Positions 26,332-35,010 of a stretch of 64,000 bases of DNA are shown here, one piece after another; position 1 is the stretch's first letter; the number at the start of each line of letters is the position of its first letter. Location: assembly GCF_014851685.1 (NCBI RefSeq), contig NZ_JACVAC010000005.1, positions 62,001 to 126,000 of the forward strand, given 5' to 3'. Origin of the DNA: Pseudomonas sp. PDM05 (GTDB taxonomy: Bacteria > Pseudomonadota > Gammaproteobacteria > Pseudomonadales > Pseudomonadaceae). Below the pieces are notes generated by a model. That model saw only the letters and a list, made by a program, of their open reading frames with translations, was not told the DNA's origin and made no database searches. A program made the position numbers and the translations under genes.

Positions 26332-27219
26332 ATGTGGCGTGAAATTGCCCCCGACCAGCAATACAACGTGAGAGTCGACGGCCACAACCTCGTGGTTTAC
26401 AGCTTCGGCGACGGCGATGAGGTGCTCTTGTGTCTCAACGGTGGCCCGGGCCTGCCGTGTGACTATTTGCGCGACGCCCATGGCTGGCTCAAGGAGCATA
26501 ACCTGCGAGTGGTTGCATTCGACCAGCTTGGCACGGGCGCATCAGCCAGACCCACCGATGTTTCCCTGTGGGAAATCGGCCGTTATGTCGAAGAAGTCGA
26601 AACCGTCCGCCAAACCCTGAACCTGGGGCGTGTGCATTTGCTCGGGCACTCCTGGGGCGGTTGGCTCGGCATCGAATACGCCATTCATTACCCCGATGCG
26701 CTGAAAAGCCTGATCCTCGAAAACACCGTCGGCGACATTCCGCACTTGTCCCAGGAACTTGAACGCCTGCGCGGTGCCCTTGGTAGCGAAACCGTGGCAA
26801 TGATGCAGCGCCATGAAGCCATGGGCACCCTCGATCATCCGCAGTATCAGGCCGCAATCACCCTGCTCAACTACCGTCACGTGTGCCGCCTGGACGAGTG
26901 GCCGGAGCCGGTCAAGCGCTCCCTCGGCGACTGGAACATGGGCCCGTACGAAACCATGCAAGGCCCCAACGAATTCCTCTACGTCGGCAACCTCAAGGAC
27001 TGGAACCGCATCGCCGAAATGGCCGAGTTCAAGATGCCGACACTGATCACCACCGGCCAACACGACGAACTCACCCCGGCCTGCGCCATGCGCATGAAGA
27101 TGGCGGTCAAGCACGCCGAACTGCACGTATTCCCCAACAGCAGCCATATGCCGTTTTACGAAGAGCCCCAGGCGTACTTCCCGGTGCTGCTCGACTTCCT
27201 CGCGCGTCACCGAGGCTGA
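26332..27219 (+). CDS. pipA: Proline iminopeptidase-like alpha/beta hydrolase (PipA-like)
   Basis: The 295-residue S33-family hydrolase shows LCLNGGPGLPCDYL, AFDQLGTGAS, the nucleophile in GHSWGG, the acid in ITTGQHDELTP and the His in NSSHMPFYEE. It resembles the peptidase encoded at 24357 over the whole length, but the two are clearly diverged. ATG 26332 follows AAGGA. Only three bases separate its stop from the first ABC permease gene, so it is the first gene of a six-gene peptide uptake operon. In Pseudomonas GM79 a gene in this position, pipA, is switched on by PipR in response to plant material; the symbol here rests on that context. Confidence 0.82.
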   Translation: MWREIAPDQQYNVRVDGHNLVVYSFGDGDEVLLCLNGGPGLPCDYLRDAHGWLKEHNLRVVAFDQLGTGASARPTDVSLWEIGRYVEEVETVRQTLNLGRVHLLGHSWGGWLGIEYAIHYPDALKSLILENTVGDIPHLSQELERLRGALGSETVAMMQRHEAMGTLDHPQYQAAITLLNYRHVCRLDEWPEPVKRSLGDWNMGPYETMQGPNEFLYVGNLKDWNRIAEMAEFKMPTLITTGQHDELTPACAMRMKMAVKHAELHVFPNSSHMPFYEEPQAYFPVLLDFLARHRG

Positions 27220-27222
27220 CGC

Positions 27223-28170
27223 ATGAACCTGGCGCGCTACCGTTTTGTGCTGTCCCGGCCACTGCAATTGCTGCCGGTGCTGTTTGGCATCAGCCTGATC
27301 ACCTTCATCCTGGTGCGCTCGATCCCCGGCGACCCGGCGCGCGCCTTGCTCGGCTCGCGCAGCACGCCGGATGCGTTGCTGAAGATCCGCGCCCAGTACG
27401 GCCTCGACCAGCCGCTGTGGCTGCAATATTTCTACTTCCTGAAGAACCTGCTCAAGGGCGATCTCGGCCAGTCGCTGTTGTACAAGGTTGACGCCTTGAA
27501 ACTGATCGTCACCCGCATCGAGCCGACCCTGGTGCTGGTGCTTGGCAGCGTACTGCTGGCGTTGCTGATCGCGGTGCCGCTGGCCACCCTGGCGGCGCGC
27601 AATAAAGGCGGTTGGGTGGACAACCTGATCCGGGTGTTCACCACGGTCGGCCTGGGCATGCCGGCGTTCTGGCTGGGCTTGATGCTGATTCTGTTGTTGA
27701 GCGTGCAGTGGGGCTTGTTCCCGGTATCCGGCTACGGCCGCACCTTTCTCGACAAGGCGCACCATATGGTCTTGCCGTGCCTGACCATTGCCCTGGCGCT
27801 GTCGGCGGTGCTGGTGCGCAACCTGCGTGCGAGCATGCTGATGGAGTTGCAGGCCGACCACGTCACCGCCGCTCGGGCACGGGGTCTGTCAGAAGCCGCG
27901 GTATTTCGCCGGCATGTACTGCCCAATTCCCTGGTGCCGGCGGTCAACCTGCTGGCGGTGAATATCGGTTGGCTGATCAGCGGCACGGTGGTGATCGAAA
28001 GCCTGTTCGCCATCCCCGGTATCGGCCAATTGCTGGTGCGCGGCATTTTCACCCGTGACTACATGGTGGTGCAGGGCGTGGCCATGGTGCTGGCGTGTGC
28101 GACGGTGCTGGTCAACTTTGTCGCCGACGTGGTGACGGTGGCCCTCGACCCACGGGTGAAGATGCAATGA
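27223..28170 (+). CDS. Peptide ABC transporter permease, DppB-like
   Basis: An inner-membrane permease of 315 residues with the DppB/OppB beginning (RPLQLLPVLFGISLITFILV, RSIPGDPA) and six predicted helices. The cytoplasmic EAA loop (AARARGLSEAAVFRRHVLPN) contacts the ATPase. It forms the channel with the next permease for import of oligopeptides or peptide-like compounds. Its stop overlaps the next start by four bases, as do the following gene junctions, which shows tight coupling. The dedicated substrate is probably what the PipR system responds to or scavenges, by inference. Confidence 0.9.
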   Translation: MNLARYRFVLSRPLQLLPVLFGISLITFILVRSIPGDPARALLGSRSTPDALLKIRAQYGLDQPLWLQYFYFLKNLLKGDLGQSLLYKVDALKLIVTRIEPTLVLVLGSVLLALLIAVPLATLAARNKGGWVDNLIRVFTTVGLGMPAFWLGLMLILLLSVQWGLFPVSGYGRTFLDKAHHMVLPCLTIALALSAVLVRNLRASMLMELQADHVTAARARGLSEAAVFRRHVLPNSLVPAVNLLAVNIGWLISGTVVIESLFAIPGIGQLLVRGIFTRDYMVVQGVAMVLACATVLVNFVADVVTVALDPRVKMQ

Positions 28171-29024
28171 GCAGCCGCCCGTTGATTGCAGCCTGGCGCT
28201 TGCGCCTGCGCTTGGGTTTTCGCAATGGCCGGCTGACCGCTGCGTGGGGGTTGTTGATCCTGCTGTTGTGGTTTGTCCTGGCGTTGCTTGCGCCATGGAT
28301 CGCGCCCTATGACCCGATTGCGCAGAACACCGATTTCAGCCTGTTGGGCCCCAGTTGGGCGCATCCTTTCGGCACCGATAACTACGGCCGCGACATTCTC
28401 TCCAGGGTGATCTGGGGCGCACGCATCGATCTGCAACTGGCGATTGTCGGGGTGATCTTCCCGTTCATGATCGGCACCTTTGTCGGCGCGGTGTCGGGCT
28501 ATATCGGCGGGCGCTTCGACAGCTTCTGCATGCGCGTGATCGACGTGATCCTGGCGTTTCCGTTCCTGGTGCTGATGCTGGCGATCATGGCCATCCTCGG
28601 GCCGGGCCTGAAGAGTTTCTACATCGCCATGGCGCTTGTGGGCTGGGTGTCGTATGCGCGCCTGATCCGCTCGCAGATCCTGGTGCTCAAGGAAAGCGAT
28701 TTTGCCCTGGCCGCCAAGAGCCTGGGCTTTGGTCATGGGCGCATTCTGTTCCGGCATCTGCTACCGAATGCGATGTTTGGCTCGATTGTGTTTTCCATGT
28801 CGGACGCGGTACTGGTGCTGCTCAACGGTGCGGCCGTGAGCTACCTGGGGCTGGGTGTGCAACCGCCCACTGCCGAGTGGGGGACGATGGTCGCCGAAGG
28901 GCAGGCGTTCATCACCACCGCCTGGTGGATCTGTACGTTCCCCGGCCTGGCCATCGTCACCTTGGCCATGGGTTTCAGCCTGCTGGCCGATGGTGTCGCG
29001 CAAGTGTTGGGGGATCGTTCATGA
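28167..29024 (+). CDS. Peptide ABC transporter permease, DppC-like
   Basis: The second permease of the importer has 285 residues. The first helix is WGLLILLLWFVLALLAPWIA, followed by the DppC/OppC signature AHPFGTDNYGRDILSRVIWG, five more helices and the EAA loop AAKSLGFGHGRILFRHLLPN. The start ATG overlaps the stop of the upstream permease gene (ATGA). Upstream codons in the same frame belong to the previous gene and are not used. Confidence 0.9.
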   Translation: MSSRPLIAAWRLRLRLGFRNGRLTAAWGLLILLLWFVLALLAPWIAPYDPIAQNTDFSLLGPSWAHPFGTDNYGRDILSRVIWGARIDLQLAIVGVIFPFMIGTFVGAVSGYIGGRFDSFCMRVIDVILAFPFLVLMLAIMAILGPGLKSFYIAMALVGWVSYARLIRSQILVLKESDFALAAKSLGFGHGRILFRHLLPNAMFGSIVFSMSDAVLVLLNGAAVSYLGLGVQPPTAEWGTMVAEGQAFITTAWWICTFPGLAIVTLAMGFSLLADGVAQVLGDRS

Positions 29025-29977
29025 GCCTGTTACAGGTGCAGGATCTGAGTGTGATTGCCAACAATGCCGGGCGCGATGTGACCCTGGTGGATCGCGTGTC
29101 GTTTGAGCTGGCCGAAGGCGAAATCCTCGGCCTGGTGGGCGAGAGCGGTTCGGGCAAGACCATGGCCTGTCGCGGCCTGATGCGCCTGTTGCCGTCGCCG
29201 AACCTGCGCGTGCAGGGCGGCGCCGTCCGGCTTGCCGGACAGGACTTGTTGCCGTTGGACGATGCCGGCATGCGTGCTGTGCGCGGTGGGCAACTGGGCA
29301 TGATCTTCCAGAACCCGAGCAGCCACCTTGACCCGCTGATGCGCATCGGCGAACAGATCGCCGAGGGCATTCGCCTGCATCAGGGTGCCTCGAAAAAAGA
29401 CGCACGCCTGCAAGCCATCGAGGTGCTGCGCCAAGTCGGCATTCCCGATCCCCAGGCGCGGGTCGACAACTACCCCCACGAGTTTTCCGGTGGCATGCGC
29501 CAACGCGCGATGATCGCCGTGGCCCTGGGCTGCAACCCGAAAGTGCTGATCGCCGACGAGCCGACCACTGCGCTCGATGTGACCGTGCAGGCGCAGATCC
29601 TGCGGCTGCTGCTGGACCTGCGCGACCGTCGCGGCCTGTCGCTCATCATGATCACCCACGACCTCGGCGTGGTGGCGCAGACCTGCGATTCCATCGCGGT
29701 GATGTACGCCGGGCGCCTGTGTGAACACGGCAGCAAGTACGAACTGCTGGCCCATCCGCAACACCCGTACACGGCGGGCCTGATTGATTGCCAACCGGCC
29801 CATAGCAGCGGTCACGCCTTGTTGCGCACCATCGCCGGGCAACCGCCGCTGCTCGATGCGTTGCCCGCCGGCTGCCGCTTCAGCCCGCGCTGCCCGCAGG
29901 TCGGCGCCTTGTGCACGCAAGTGCTGCCGGAAGGTGCGCGAGTCGCCTGTCATTACCCACTGGGGGTGCCGGCATGA
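29021..29977 (+). CDS. Peptide ABC transporter ATP-binding protein, DppD-like
   Basis: A 318-residue cytoplasmic ATPase. Walker A is GESGSGKT, the ABC signature [16 protein letters not shown], Walker [12 protein letters not shown], and the switch His [10 protein letters not shown]. The C-terminal oligopeptide-type extension carries a cysteine cluster (CRFSPRCP and others), known to hold an iron-sulfur site in some Dpp/Opp ATPases. The start overlaps the preceding stop (ATGA). It pairs with the DppF-like ATPase. Confidence 0.92.
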   Translation: MSLLQVQDLSVIANNAGRDVTLVDRVSFELAEGEILGLVGESGSGKTMACRGLMRLLPSPNLRVQGGAVRLAGQDLLPLDDAGMRAVRGGQLGMIFQNPSSHLDPLMRIGEQIAEGIRLHQGASKKDARLQAIEVLRQVGIPDPQARVDNYPHEFSGGMRQRAMIAVALGCNPKVLIADEPTTALDVTVQAQILRLLLDLRDRRGLSLIMITHDLGVVAQTCDSIAVMYAGRLCEHGSKYELLAHPQHPYTAGLIDCQPAHSSGHALLRTIAGQPPLLDALPAGCRFSPRCPQVGALCTQVLPEGARVACHYPLGVPA

Positions 29978-30945
29978 GTCTGTTGCAGATCAAGGACCTG
30001 GAAGTGAAATTCGCCGCGTCCGGCACCGGCTTGTTCGGCTTGAACAAGCAGTGGGTGAGGGCGGTGAACGGGGTTTCGCTGAGCCTGGCGGCGGGACAAA
30101 CCCTGGGCTTGGTCGGCGAGTCCGGCAGCGGCAAGAGCACCTTGGGCCGAGCGATCTTGCACCTCAATCCGATCAGCGCCGGGCAGGTGCTGTTCGATGG
30201 CGTCGACATGGCCCATGGCAGCCCCATCGACATCGCACGCCTGCGCCATGAAACCGCGATGATTTTCCAGGACCCCTACGCCGCGCTGAATCCGCGCCAC
30301 ACCGTCGGTGAAACCATCGCCGAAGTGCTGCGGGTACAGCGCAAGGTCGCGCCAGGGCAGATCCCGGCCCGGGTCGATGAACTGCTCGAACTGGTGGGCC
30401 TGCGCCCCGAACTGGCCAGCCGCAAGCCCGGCGCCCTCAGCGGCGGCCAGTGCCAGCGCGTCGGCATCGCTCGGGCGCTGGCGGTGGAGCCGCGCTTGAT
30501 CATTGCCGATGAGTGTGTGGCGGCGCTGGATGTGTCGATCCAGGGCCAGATCATCAACCTGTTACTGGAACTGCAACAGCGCATGAACCTGGCGATCCTG
30601 TTTATCGCCCATGACCTGGCCATCGTGCGCCGCCTGTGCGATCGGGTGGCGGTTATGTACCTGGGCAAGATCGTCGAGGAAGGGCCGGTGGAAGCGGTCT
30701 TCACCACGCCGCGCCATCCGTACACGGCTGCGCTGATCCAGGCGATTCCCGAGATCGATCCGCACAAGCCTTTGCCTACTGAACCCTTGCCTGGTGAGCC
30801 ACCGAGCCCACTGAATTTGCCTACTGGTTGCGCCTTTCACCCGCGTTGCCGGCATGCGCAAACGATGTGTGCCGCGGTGTTGCCGCCCACCCATTTCCTG
30901 CACGAGCATCGATACAGTTGCGTGCTTGAAGAACCCTTGCTTTAA
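29974..30945 (+). CDS. Peptide ABC transporter ATP-binding protein, DppF-like
   Basis: The second ATPase has 323 residues. Walker A is GESGSGKSTLGRA, the Q-loop MIFQDPYAALNPRH, the signature LSGGQCQRVGIARAL, Walker B LIIADECVAALDVS and the switch IAHDLAIV. The C-terminal CAFHPRC motif matches DppF/OppF. The Cys in ADECVAALD is a known variant of the usual ADEPVSALD. The start overlaps the previous stop by four bases. Confidence 0.92.
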   Translation: MSLLQIKDLEVKFAASGTGLFGLNKQWVRAVNGVSLSLAAGQTLGLVGESGSGKSTLGRAILHLNPISAGQVLFDGVDMAHGSPIDIARLRHETAMIFQDPYAALNPRHTVGETIAEVLRVQRKVAPGQIPARVDELLELVGLRPELASRKPGALSGGQCQRVGIARALAVEPRLIIADECVAALDVSIQGQIINLLLELQQRMNLAILFIAHDLAIVRRLCDRVAVMYLGKIVEEGPVEAVFTTPRHPYTAALIQAIPEIDPHKPLPTEPLPGEPPSPLNLPTGCAFHPRCRHAQTMCAAVLPPTHFLHEHRYSCVLEEPLL

Positions 30946-30977
30946 CCCTCTGCCATTCATTAACAAGGAGTTGTGAT

Positions 30978-32492
30978 ATGCAATCGCGCCACTTGAAGTC
31001 TCTCGCCGCCGCTACATTGACCCTATGGTCTCTGACTACCGGGTTGGCGCAAGCCGCTGGGGTACTGACCATCGGCTGTCGTGAAGACAGCACCACGTTC
31101 GACCCGATCAAAAGCGCGCAAAACCGCGACACCTGGGTGTTCGCCAACGTTTACGACACCCTGGTGCGCGTGGATAACCTGGGCACCAAGATGGAGCCGG
31201 GGCTGGCAGAAAGTTGGGATATTTCCAAGGACGGCCTGACCTACACCTTCAAGCTGCGGGATGCGAAGTTCTCCGACGGTTCGCCGATCACCGCCGAGGA
31301 TGCGGCGTTCAGCCTGTTGCGCATCCGCGACAACAAGGCTTCGCTGTGGGCTGACCCGTTCAACCTGATCAACACGGCCAAGGCGACGGATCCGAAAACC
31401 CTGGTGGTCACCCTCAAGACTCCGGCCGTAGCCTTCCTCTCGCAATTGGCGTCGCCGACGGTATCGATCCTGTCGGAAAAAGCCATGACCAAGATGGGCG
31501 AAGACGCCTACTCGGAAAACCCGGTGACCTCCGGCGCGTTCACCGTAGACGAGTGGCGCAAGGGCGATCGTGTGATCCTGAAGAAGAACCCGAACTTCTG
31601 GCAGGCCAAGAACGTGAGCCTGGATGGCGTGGAGTGGGTCTCGGTGACCGACGACAACACGCGCATGCGCATGGTGCAGAACAACGAGCTGGATACGGCG
31701 ATCTTCGTGCCGTTCTCGCGGGTTGAAGAACTGAAGAAAGACAAGAACGTGGTGATCCACGCCGACCCGTCGACCCGTGAAGATCATCTGTTGATCAACC
31801 ACGAGCACGGCCTGCTGGCCAAGCCCGAAGTGCGTCAGGCACTGGACCTGGCCATCGACAAACAATCGCTGGTGAAGACCGCCACCTACGGTCAGGGCAC
31901 TGTGGCGTATTCCTACATCCCCAAAGGCTCGCTGTACCACTACGCCAACAACCTGCAACGCCCGTACGACCCGGCCGAAGCCAAGAAACTGCTGGCGGCT
32001 GCCGGTGCCAAGGACTTGAAGCTCAACTATGTGGTCAACGCCGGCAACGAAGCCGACGAGCAGATCGCGGTGATCATCAAGGATCAACTGGCCAAGGTCG
32101 GCGTGACCGCCAACCTGCAAAAGGTCGACCCGACCCAGAGCTGGCAGATGCTGGTGGACGGTGAGTACGATATTTCGGTGATGTACTGGACCAACGACAT
32201 CCTCGACCCGGACCAGAAGACCACCTTCGTGCTGGGCCACGACACCAACCAGAACTACATGACTCGCTACAAGAACGACAAGGTCAAGGACCTGGTGGCA
32301 GCCGCGCGGATTGAAGCGGACCCGGTCAAGCGTGAGCAGATGTATGTGCAATTGCAGAAGTTGGCGAAGCAGGATGTGAACTGGATCGACTTGTACTACA
32401 GCCCGTATATCAATATCTCGCGCAGCAACATCAGCAACTTCCTGCAGAACCCGTTGGGCCGCTTCACCCTTGAAGAAGTGGTGAAAAACTAA
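30978..32492 (+). CDS. Peptide ABC transporter substrate-binding protein, DppA/OppA family
   Basis: The periplasmic receptor of the importer has 504 residues. A signal peptide (QSRHLKSLAAATLTLWSLTT, cleaved after AQA) precedes the SBP family 5 fold: VLTIGCREDSTTFDPIKS, VYDTLVRVD, PGLAESWDISKDGLTYTFKL, the hallmark LRDAKFSDGSPITAEDAAFS, and NPNFWQAKNVSLDGVEW. AAGGAG lies just before ATG. It is last in the operon, with a REP pair after it. The binding pocket cannot be read from sequence; by context it may take peptides or plant-derived amino-acid/ethanolamine conjugates. Confidence 0.9.
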   Translation: MQSRHLKSLAAATLTLWSLTTGLAQAAGVLTIGCREDSTTFDPIKSAQNRDTWVFANVYDTLVRVDNLGTKMEPGLAESWDISKDGLTYTFKLRDAKFSDGSPITAEDAAFSLLRIRDNKASLWADPFNLINTAKATDPKTLVVTLKTPAVAFLSQLASPTVSILSEKAMTKMGEDAYSENPVTSGAFTVDEWRKGDRVILKKNPNFWQAKNVSLDGVEWVSVTDDNTRMRMVQNNELDTAIFVPFSRVEELKKDKNVVIHADPSTREDHLLINHEHGLLAKPEVRQALDLAIDKQSLVKTATYGQGTVAYSYIPKGSLYHYANNLQRPYDPAEAKKLLAAAGAKDLKLNYVVNAGNEADEQIAVIIKDQLAKVGVTANLQKVDPTQSWQMLVDGEYDISVMYWTNDILDPDQKTTFVLGHDTNQNYMTRYKNDKVKDLVAAARIEADPVKREQMYVQLQKLAKQDVNWIDLYYSPYINISRSNISNFLQNPLGRFTLEEVVKN

Positions 32493-32510
32493 AGAACACC
32501 GCAATACCCA

Positions 32511-32630
32511 TGTGGGAGCGGGCTTGTGTGGGAGCGGGCTTGCTCGCGAAAGCGGAGTGTCAGCCAGCAAGTCTGGTCCTGATACACCGCTTTCGCGAGC
32601 AAGCCCGCTCCCACACAGACCCCTCCCACA
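32511..32630. repeat. REP-type inverted pair with a duplicated left edge
   Basis: The left arm TGTGGGAGCGGGCTTG occurs twice in direct tandem (32511 and 32527); the second copy runs on into CTCGCGAAAGCGG. The right arm mirrors it and ends CCCACACAGA, followed by another CTCCCACA. Same class as the element at 20598. It follows the peptide importer operon and may act as its 3' boundary. Confidence 0.85.
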
Positions 32631-32654
32631 TTTAGTTTTATGGTGTGTCAGTTG

Positions 32655-33395
32655 TTACTGCGCGTCGAACGCCTGGCCGTTGATGCCCGCGCTGTCCGGC
32701 CCCATCAAGTACAGGTACACCGGCATGATCTCTTCTGGCGCAGGCCGTTCCATCGGATTTTCCCCTGGATAGGCCTGGGCGCGCATGCTGGTGCGTGTGC
32801 CACCTGGGTTGATGCTGTTAGAGCGTACCGCTGCCACATCCTCAAGCTCATCCGCCAGGGTCTGCATCAAACCCTCAGTGGCAAATTTCGACACACCATA
32901 AGCCCCCCAGTACGCCCGACCCTTGCGCCCGACGCTGCTGGAGGTGAACACCACCGACGCATCCTGGGACAGCTTGAGCAGCGGCAGCAGGGTGCTGGTG
33001 AGCATGAACATCGCGTTGACGTTCACGTGCATCACGCGCATGAAATTCTCGCCGGACAACTGCTCGATCGGCGTACGCGGGCCGATGATCGAGGCGTTGT
33101 GCAGCAGGCCGTCGAGGTGACCGAATTCCTTTTCGATCATCGCAGCCAGCTCATCGTATTGATGGGGCAGGGCGGTCTCCAGGTTGAACGGGATCACCAC
33201 CGGCTGGGGGTGGCCGGCCGCTTCGATTTCGTCATACACCTGGGCCAGGTTGGCTTCGGTCTTACCCAGCAACAGCACGGTGGCGCCATGGGCGGCGTAG
33301 GTTTTCGCCGCCGCCGCGCCAATCCCGCGACCGGCGCCGGTCACCAGGATCACCCGGCCTTTGAGCAGTTCTGGACGTGCAGAGTAATCAAACAT
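32655..33395 (-). CDS. yciK: Short-chain dehydrogenase/reductase YciK
   Basis: A 246-residue SDR with the NADP-binding VTGAGRGIGAAAAKTYA, the NAS motif (LLHNASIIGP), the catalytic Ser in FTSSSVGRKG and the YGVSKFA tyrosine and lysine. This sequence and the start MFDYSARPELL are typical of YciK, whose substrate is not established. ATG 33395 follows GAGG. It lies downstream of ubiG and mupP on the same strand, the standard Pseudomonas order, with a REP pair in the gap. Confidence 0.9.
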   Translation of the reverse strand: MFDYSARPELLKGRVILVTGAGRGIGAAAAKTYAAHGATVLLLGKTEANLAQVYDEIEAAGHPQPVVIPFNLETALPHQYDELAAMIEKEFGHLDGLLHNASIIGPRTPIEQLSGENFMRVMHVNVNAMFMLTSTLLPLLKLSQDASVVFTSSSVGRKGRAYWGAYGVSKFATEGLMQTLADELEDVAAVRSNSINPGGTRTSMRAQAYPGENPMERPAPEEIMPVYLYLMGPDSAGINGQAFDAQ

Positions 33396-33450
33396 AAATA
33401 GCCTCGACAAAATTCACAGTGATACAGCGCTCAATGTGCAATCCAATTCC

Positions 33451-33540
33451 TGTGGGAGCTGGCTTGCCTGCGATAGCGGAGTATCAGTCACCAGAAGTGT
33501 CGGCTGGCAGGCTGCTATCGCAGGCAAGCCAGCTCCCACA
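33451..33540. repeat. REP-type inverted pair, GCTGGCTTGCCTGCGAT class
   Basis: TGTGGGAGCTGGCTTGCCTG followed by CGATAGCGG is mirrored by GCTATCGCAGGCAAGCCAGC ending in TCCCACA. It differs from the elements at 20598 and 32511 in the core (GCTGGCTTGCCTG in place of GCGGGCTTGCTCG). It lies between yciK and mupP. Confidence 0.85.
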
Positions 33541-33571
33541 TGGAATCGGTGTTTTTGAGATTCTTGAGCAA

Positions 33572-34243
33572 TCAGCAACTGCACAGTGCGCTATCGAGCA
33601 CTTTGCGCAATTCCAGCGGGTGATCCACCACGACATCGGCGCCCCAGTTACGAGGGTTGTCGTCCGGATGGATATAACCGAATGTGACCGCCGCCGTACG
33701 GGTGCCGGCGTCGCGACCGGACTCGATGTCGCGCAGGTCATCGCCGACGAACAGCACGCTGGCTGGGTCCAGGTCGAGCATTTTGCACGCCAGGATCAGG
33801 GGCTCAGGGTCGGGCTTGCTGTTCTTCACGTGGTCCGGGCAGATCAACAGCGCCGAGCGCTCGGCCAGGCCCAACTGCTGCATGATCGGTTCGGCAAAGC
33901 GCAGCGGCTTGTTGGTGACCACGCCCCAGACCAGCTTGGACTTTTCGATGTCTGCCAGCAGTTCATCCATGCCTTCGAACAGTTTGCTGTGGATCGCACA
34001 GCCCTTGAGGTAACGCTCCAGGAATTCCAGGCGCAACTCTTCAAAACCTGGGGATTCGGGGTCCATCGAAAAGGTCACGGCCACCATCGCCCGCGCACCG
34101 CCGGAGATTTCATCGCGGATGTGCTGGTCGTTGATCGGCGCCAGGCCGCGGTCGGTGCGCATCGCCTGGCAGATGGCGATAAAGTCCGGCGCGGTGTCCA
34201 GCAGTGTACCGTCCATGTCGAAGAGAACTGCTCGCAACTTCAC
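33572..34243 (-). CDS. mupP: N-acetylmuramic acid 6-phosphate phosphatase MupP (HAD family)
   Basis: MupP dephosphorylates MurNAc 6-phosphate in the Pseudomonas cell-wall recycling route that bypasses de novo UDP-MurNAc synthesis and lowers fosfomycin sensitivity. The 223-residue protein has HAD motif [12 protein letters not shown], a helical cap, motif [10 protein letters not shown], the Lys in NSKPDPEPL and motif [13 protein letters not shown]. Older annotation calls it phosphoglycolate phosphatase, but the place between ubiG and yciK is that of mupP. The start is GTG with GAGGAAT upstream, four bases after ubiG, so the two are coupled. Confidence 0.88.
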   Translation of the reverse strand: MKLRAVLFDMDGTLLDTAPDFIAICQAMRTDRGLAPINDQHIRDEISGGARAMVAVTFSMDPESPGFEELRLEFLERYLKGCAIHSKLFEGMDELLADIEKSKLVWGVVTNKPLRFAEPIMQQLGLAERSALLICPDHVKNSKPDPEPLILACKMLDLDPASVLFVGDDLRDIESGRDAGTRTAAVTFGYIHPDDNPRNWGADVVVDHPLELRKVLDSALCSC

Positions 34244-34247
34244 AGGC

Positions 34248-34946
34248 TTATTCCTCGCGCAGGGTCTGGATCATGTAGTTGACGTCAACGTCGCTGGCCA
34301 GCTTGTAGTGCTTGGTCAGCGGGTTGTAGGTCAGGCCGATGATGTCCTTGACGGTCAGCCCGGCCTGACGGCTCCACGCGCCCAGCTCGGACGGGCGGAT
34401 GAATTTCTTGAAGTCATGGGTGCCGCGCGGCAGCAGCTTCATGATGTATTCGGCGCCGATGATCGCGAACAGGTAGGCCTTGGGGTTGCGGTTGATGGTG
34501 GAGAAGAACACCTGGCCGCCAGGCTTGACCATGCGGAAGCAGGCGCGGATCACCGAGGACGGGTCCGGCACGTGTTCGAGCATCTCAAGGCACGTGACCA
34601 CATCGAACTGCTCGGGCATTTGCTCGGCGAGATCTTCGGCGGTGATCTGGCGGTATTCGACGTTCACGCCGGATTCCAGCTGGTGCAACTGAGCCACGGC
34701 CAGAGGCGCTTCGCCCATGTCGATGCCCATCACCGTGGCGCCGCGCTGGGCCATGGCTTCGCTGAGGATGCCGCCGCCGCAACCAACGTCCAGCACCTTC
34801 TTGCCGGCCAGGTTGACACGTTCGTCAATCCAGTTGACCCGCAGCGGGTTGATGTCGTGCAGGGGTTTGAACTCGCTTTCGCGGTCCCACCAGCGGTGGG
34901 CCAGGGCTTCAAACTTGGCGATTTCGGCGTGGTCGACGTTGCTCAT
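34248..34946 (-). CDS. ubiG: Ubiquinone biosynthesis O-methyltransferase UbiG
   Basis: UbiG carries out both O-methylations of ubiquinone synthesis using S-adenosylmethionine. The 232-residue protein starts in the usual way with [20 protein letters not shown], then has the SAM-binding [20 protein letters not shown] and acidic GIDMGE, and [15 protein letters not shown] 34946 has GAGGATGCACC before it. It is first of the ubiG-mupP-yciK group. The upstream deaminase gene on the same strand (65 bases away) provides and salvages S-adenosyl compounds, which fits but may be chance. Confidence 0.95.
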   Translation of the reverse strand: MSNVDHAEIAKFEALAHRWWDRESEFKPLHDINPLRVNWIDERVNLAGKKVLDVGCGGGILSEAMAQRGATVMGIDMGEAPLAVAQLHQLESGVNVEYRQITAEDLAEQMPEQFDVVTCLEMLEHVPDPSSVIRACFRMVKPGGQVFFSTINRNPKAYLFAIIGAEYIMKLLPRGTHDFKKFIRPSELGAWSRQAGLTVKDIIGLTYNPLTKHYKLASDVDVNYMIQTLREE

Positions 34947-35010
34947 GGTGCATCCTCTAAATCTGATAAATCGGTTTGTCGGTCTTGAACGTACCGCTTC
35001 AAGGCCGGCG

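Noticed and set aside
30481..30540. ADECVAALD in place of ADEPVSALD in the DppF-like ATPase as a defect
   Set aside because: The Cys variant of Walker B is common in peptide ABC ATPases, and the catalytic Glu and Asp are present.
31023..32570. 515-codon minus-strand frame opposite the peptide-binding protein gene
   Set aside because: It begins within the REP repeat and has no family features. It is a shadow.
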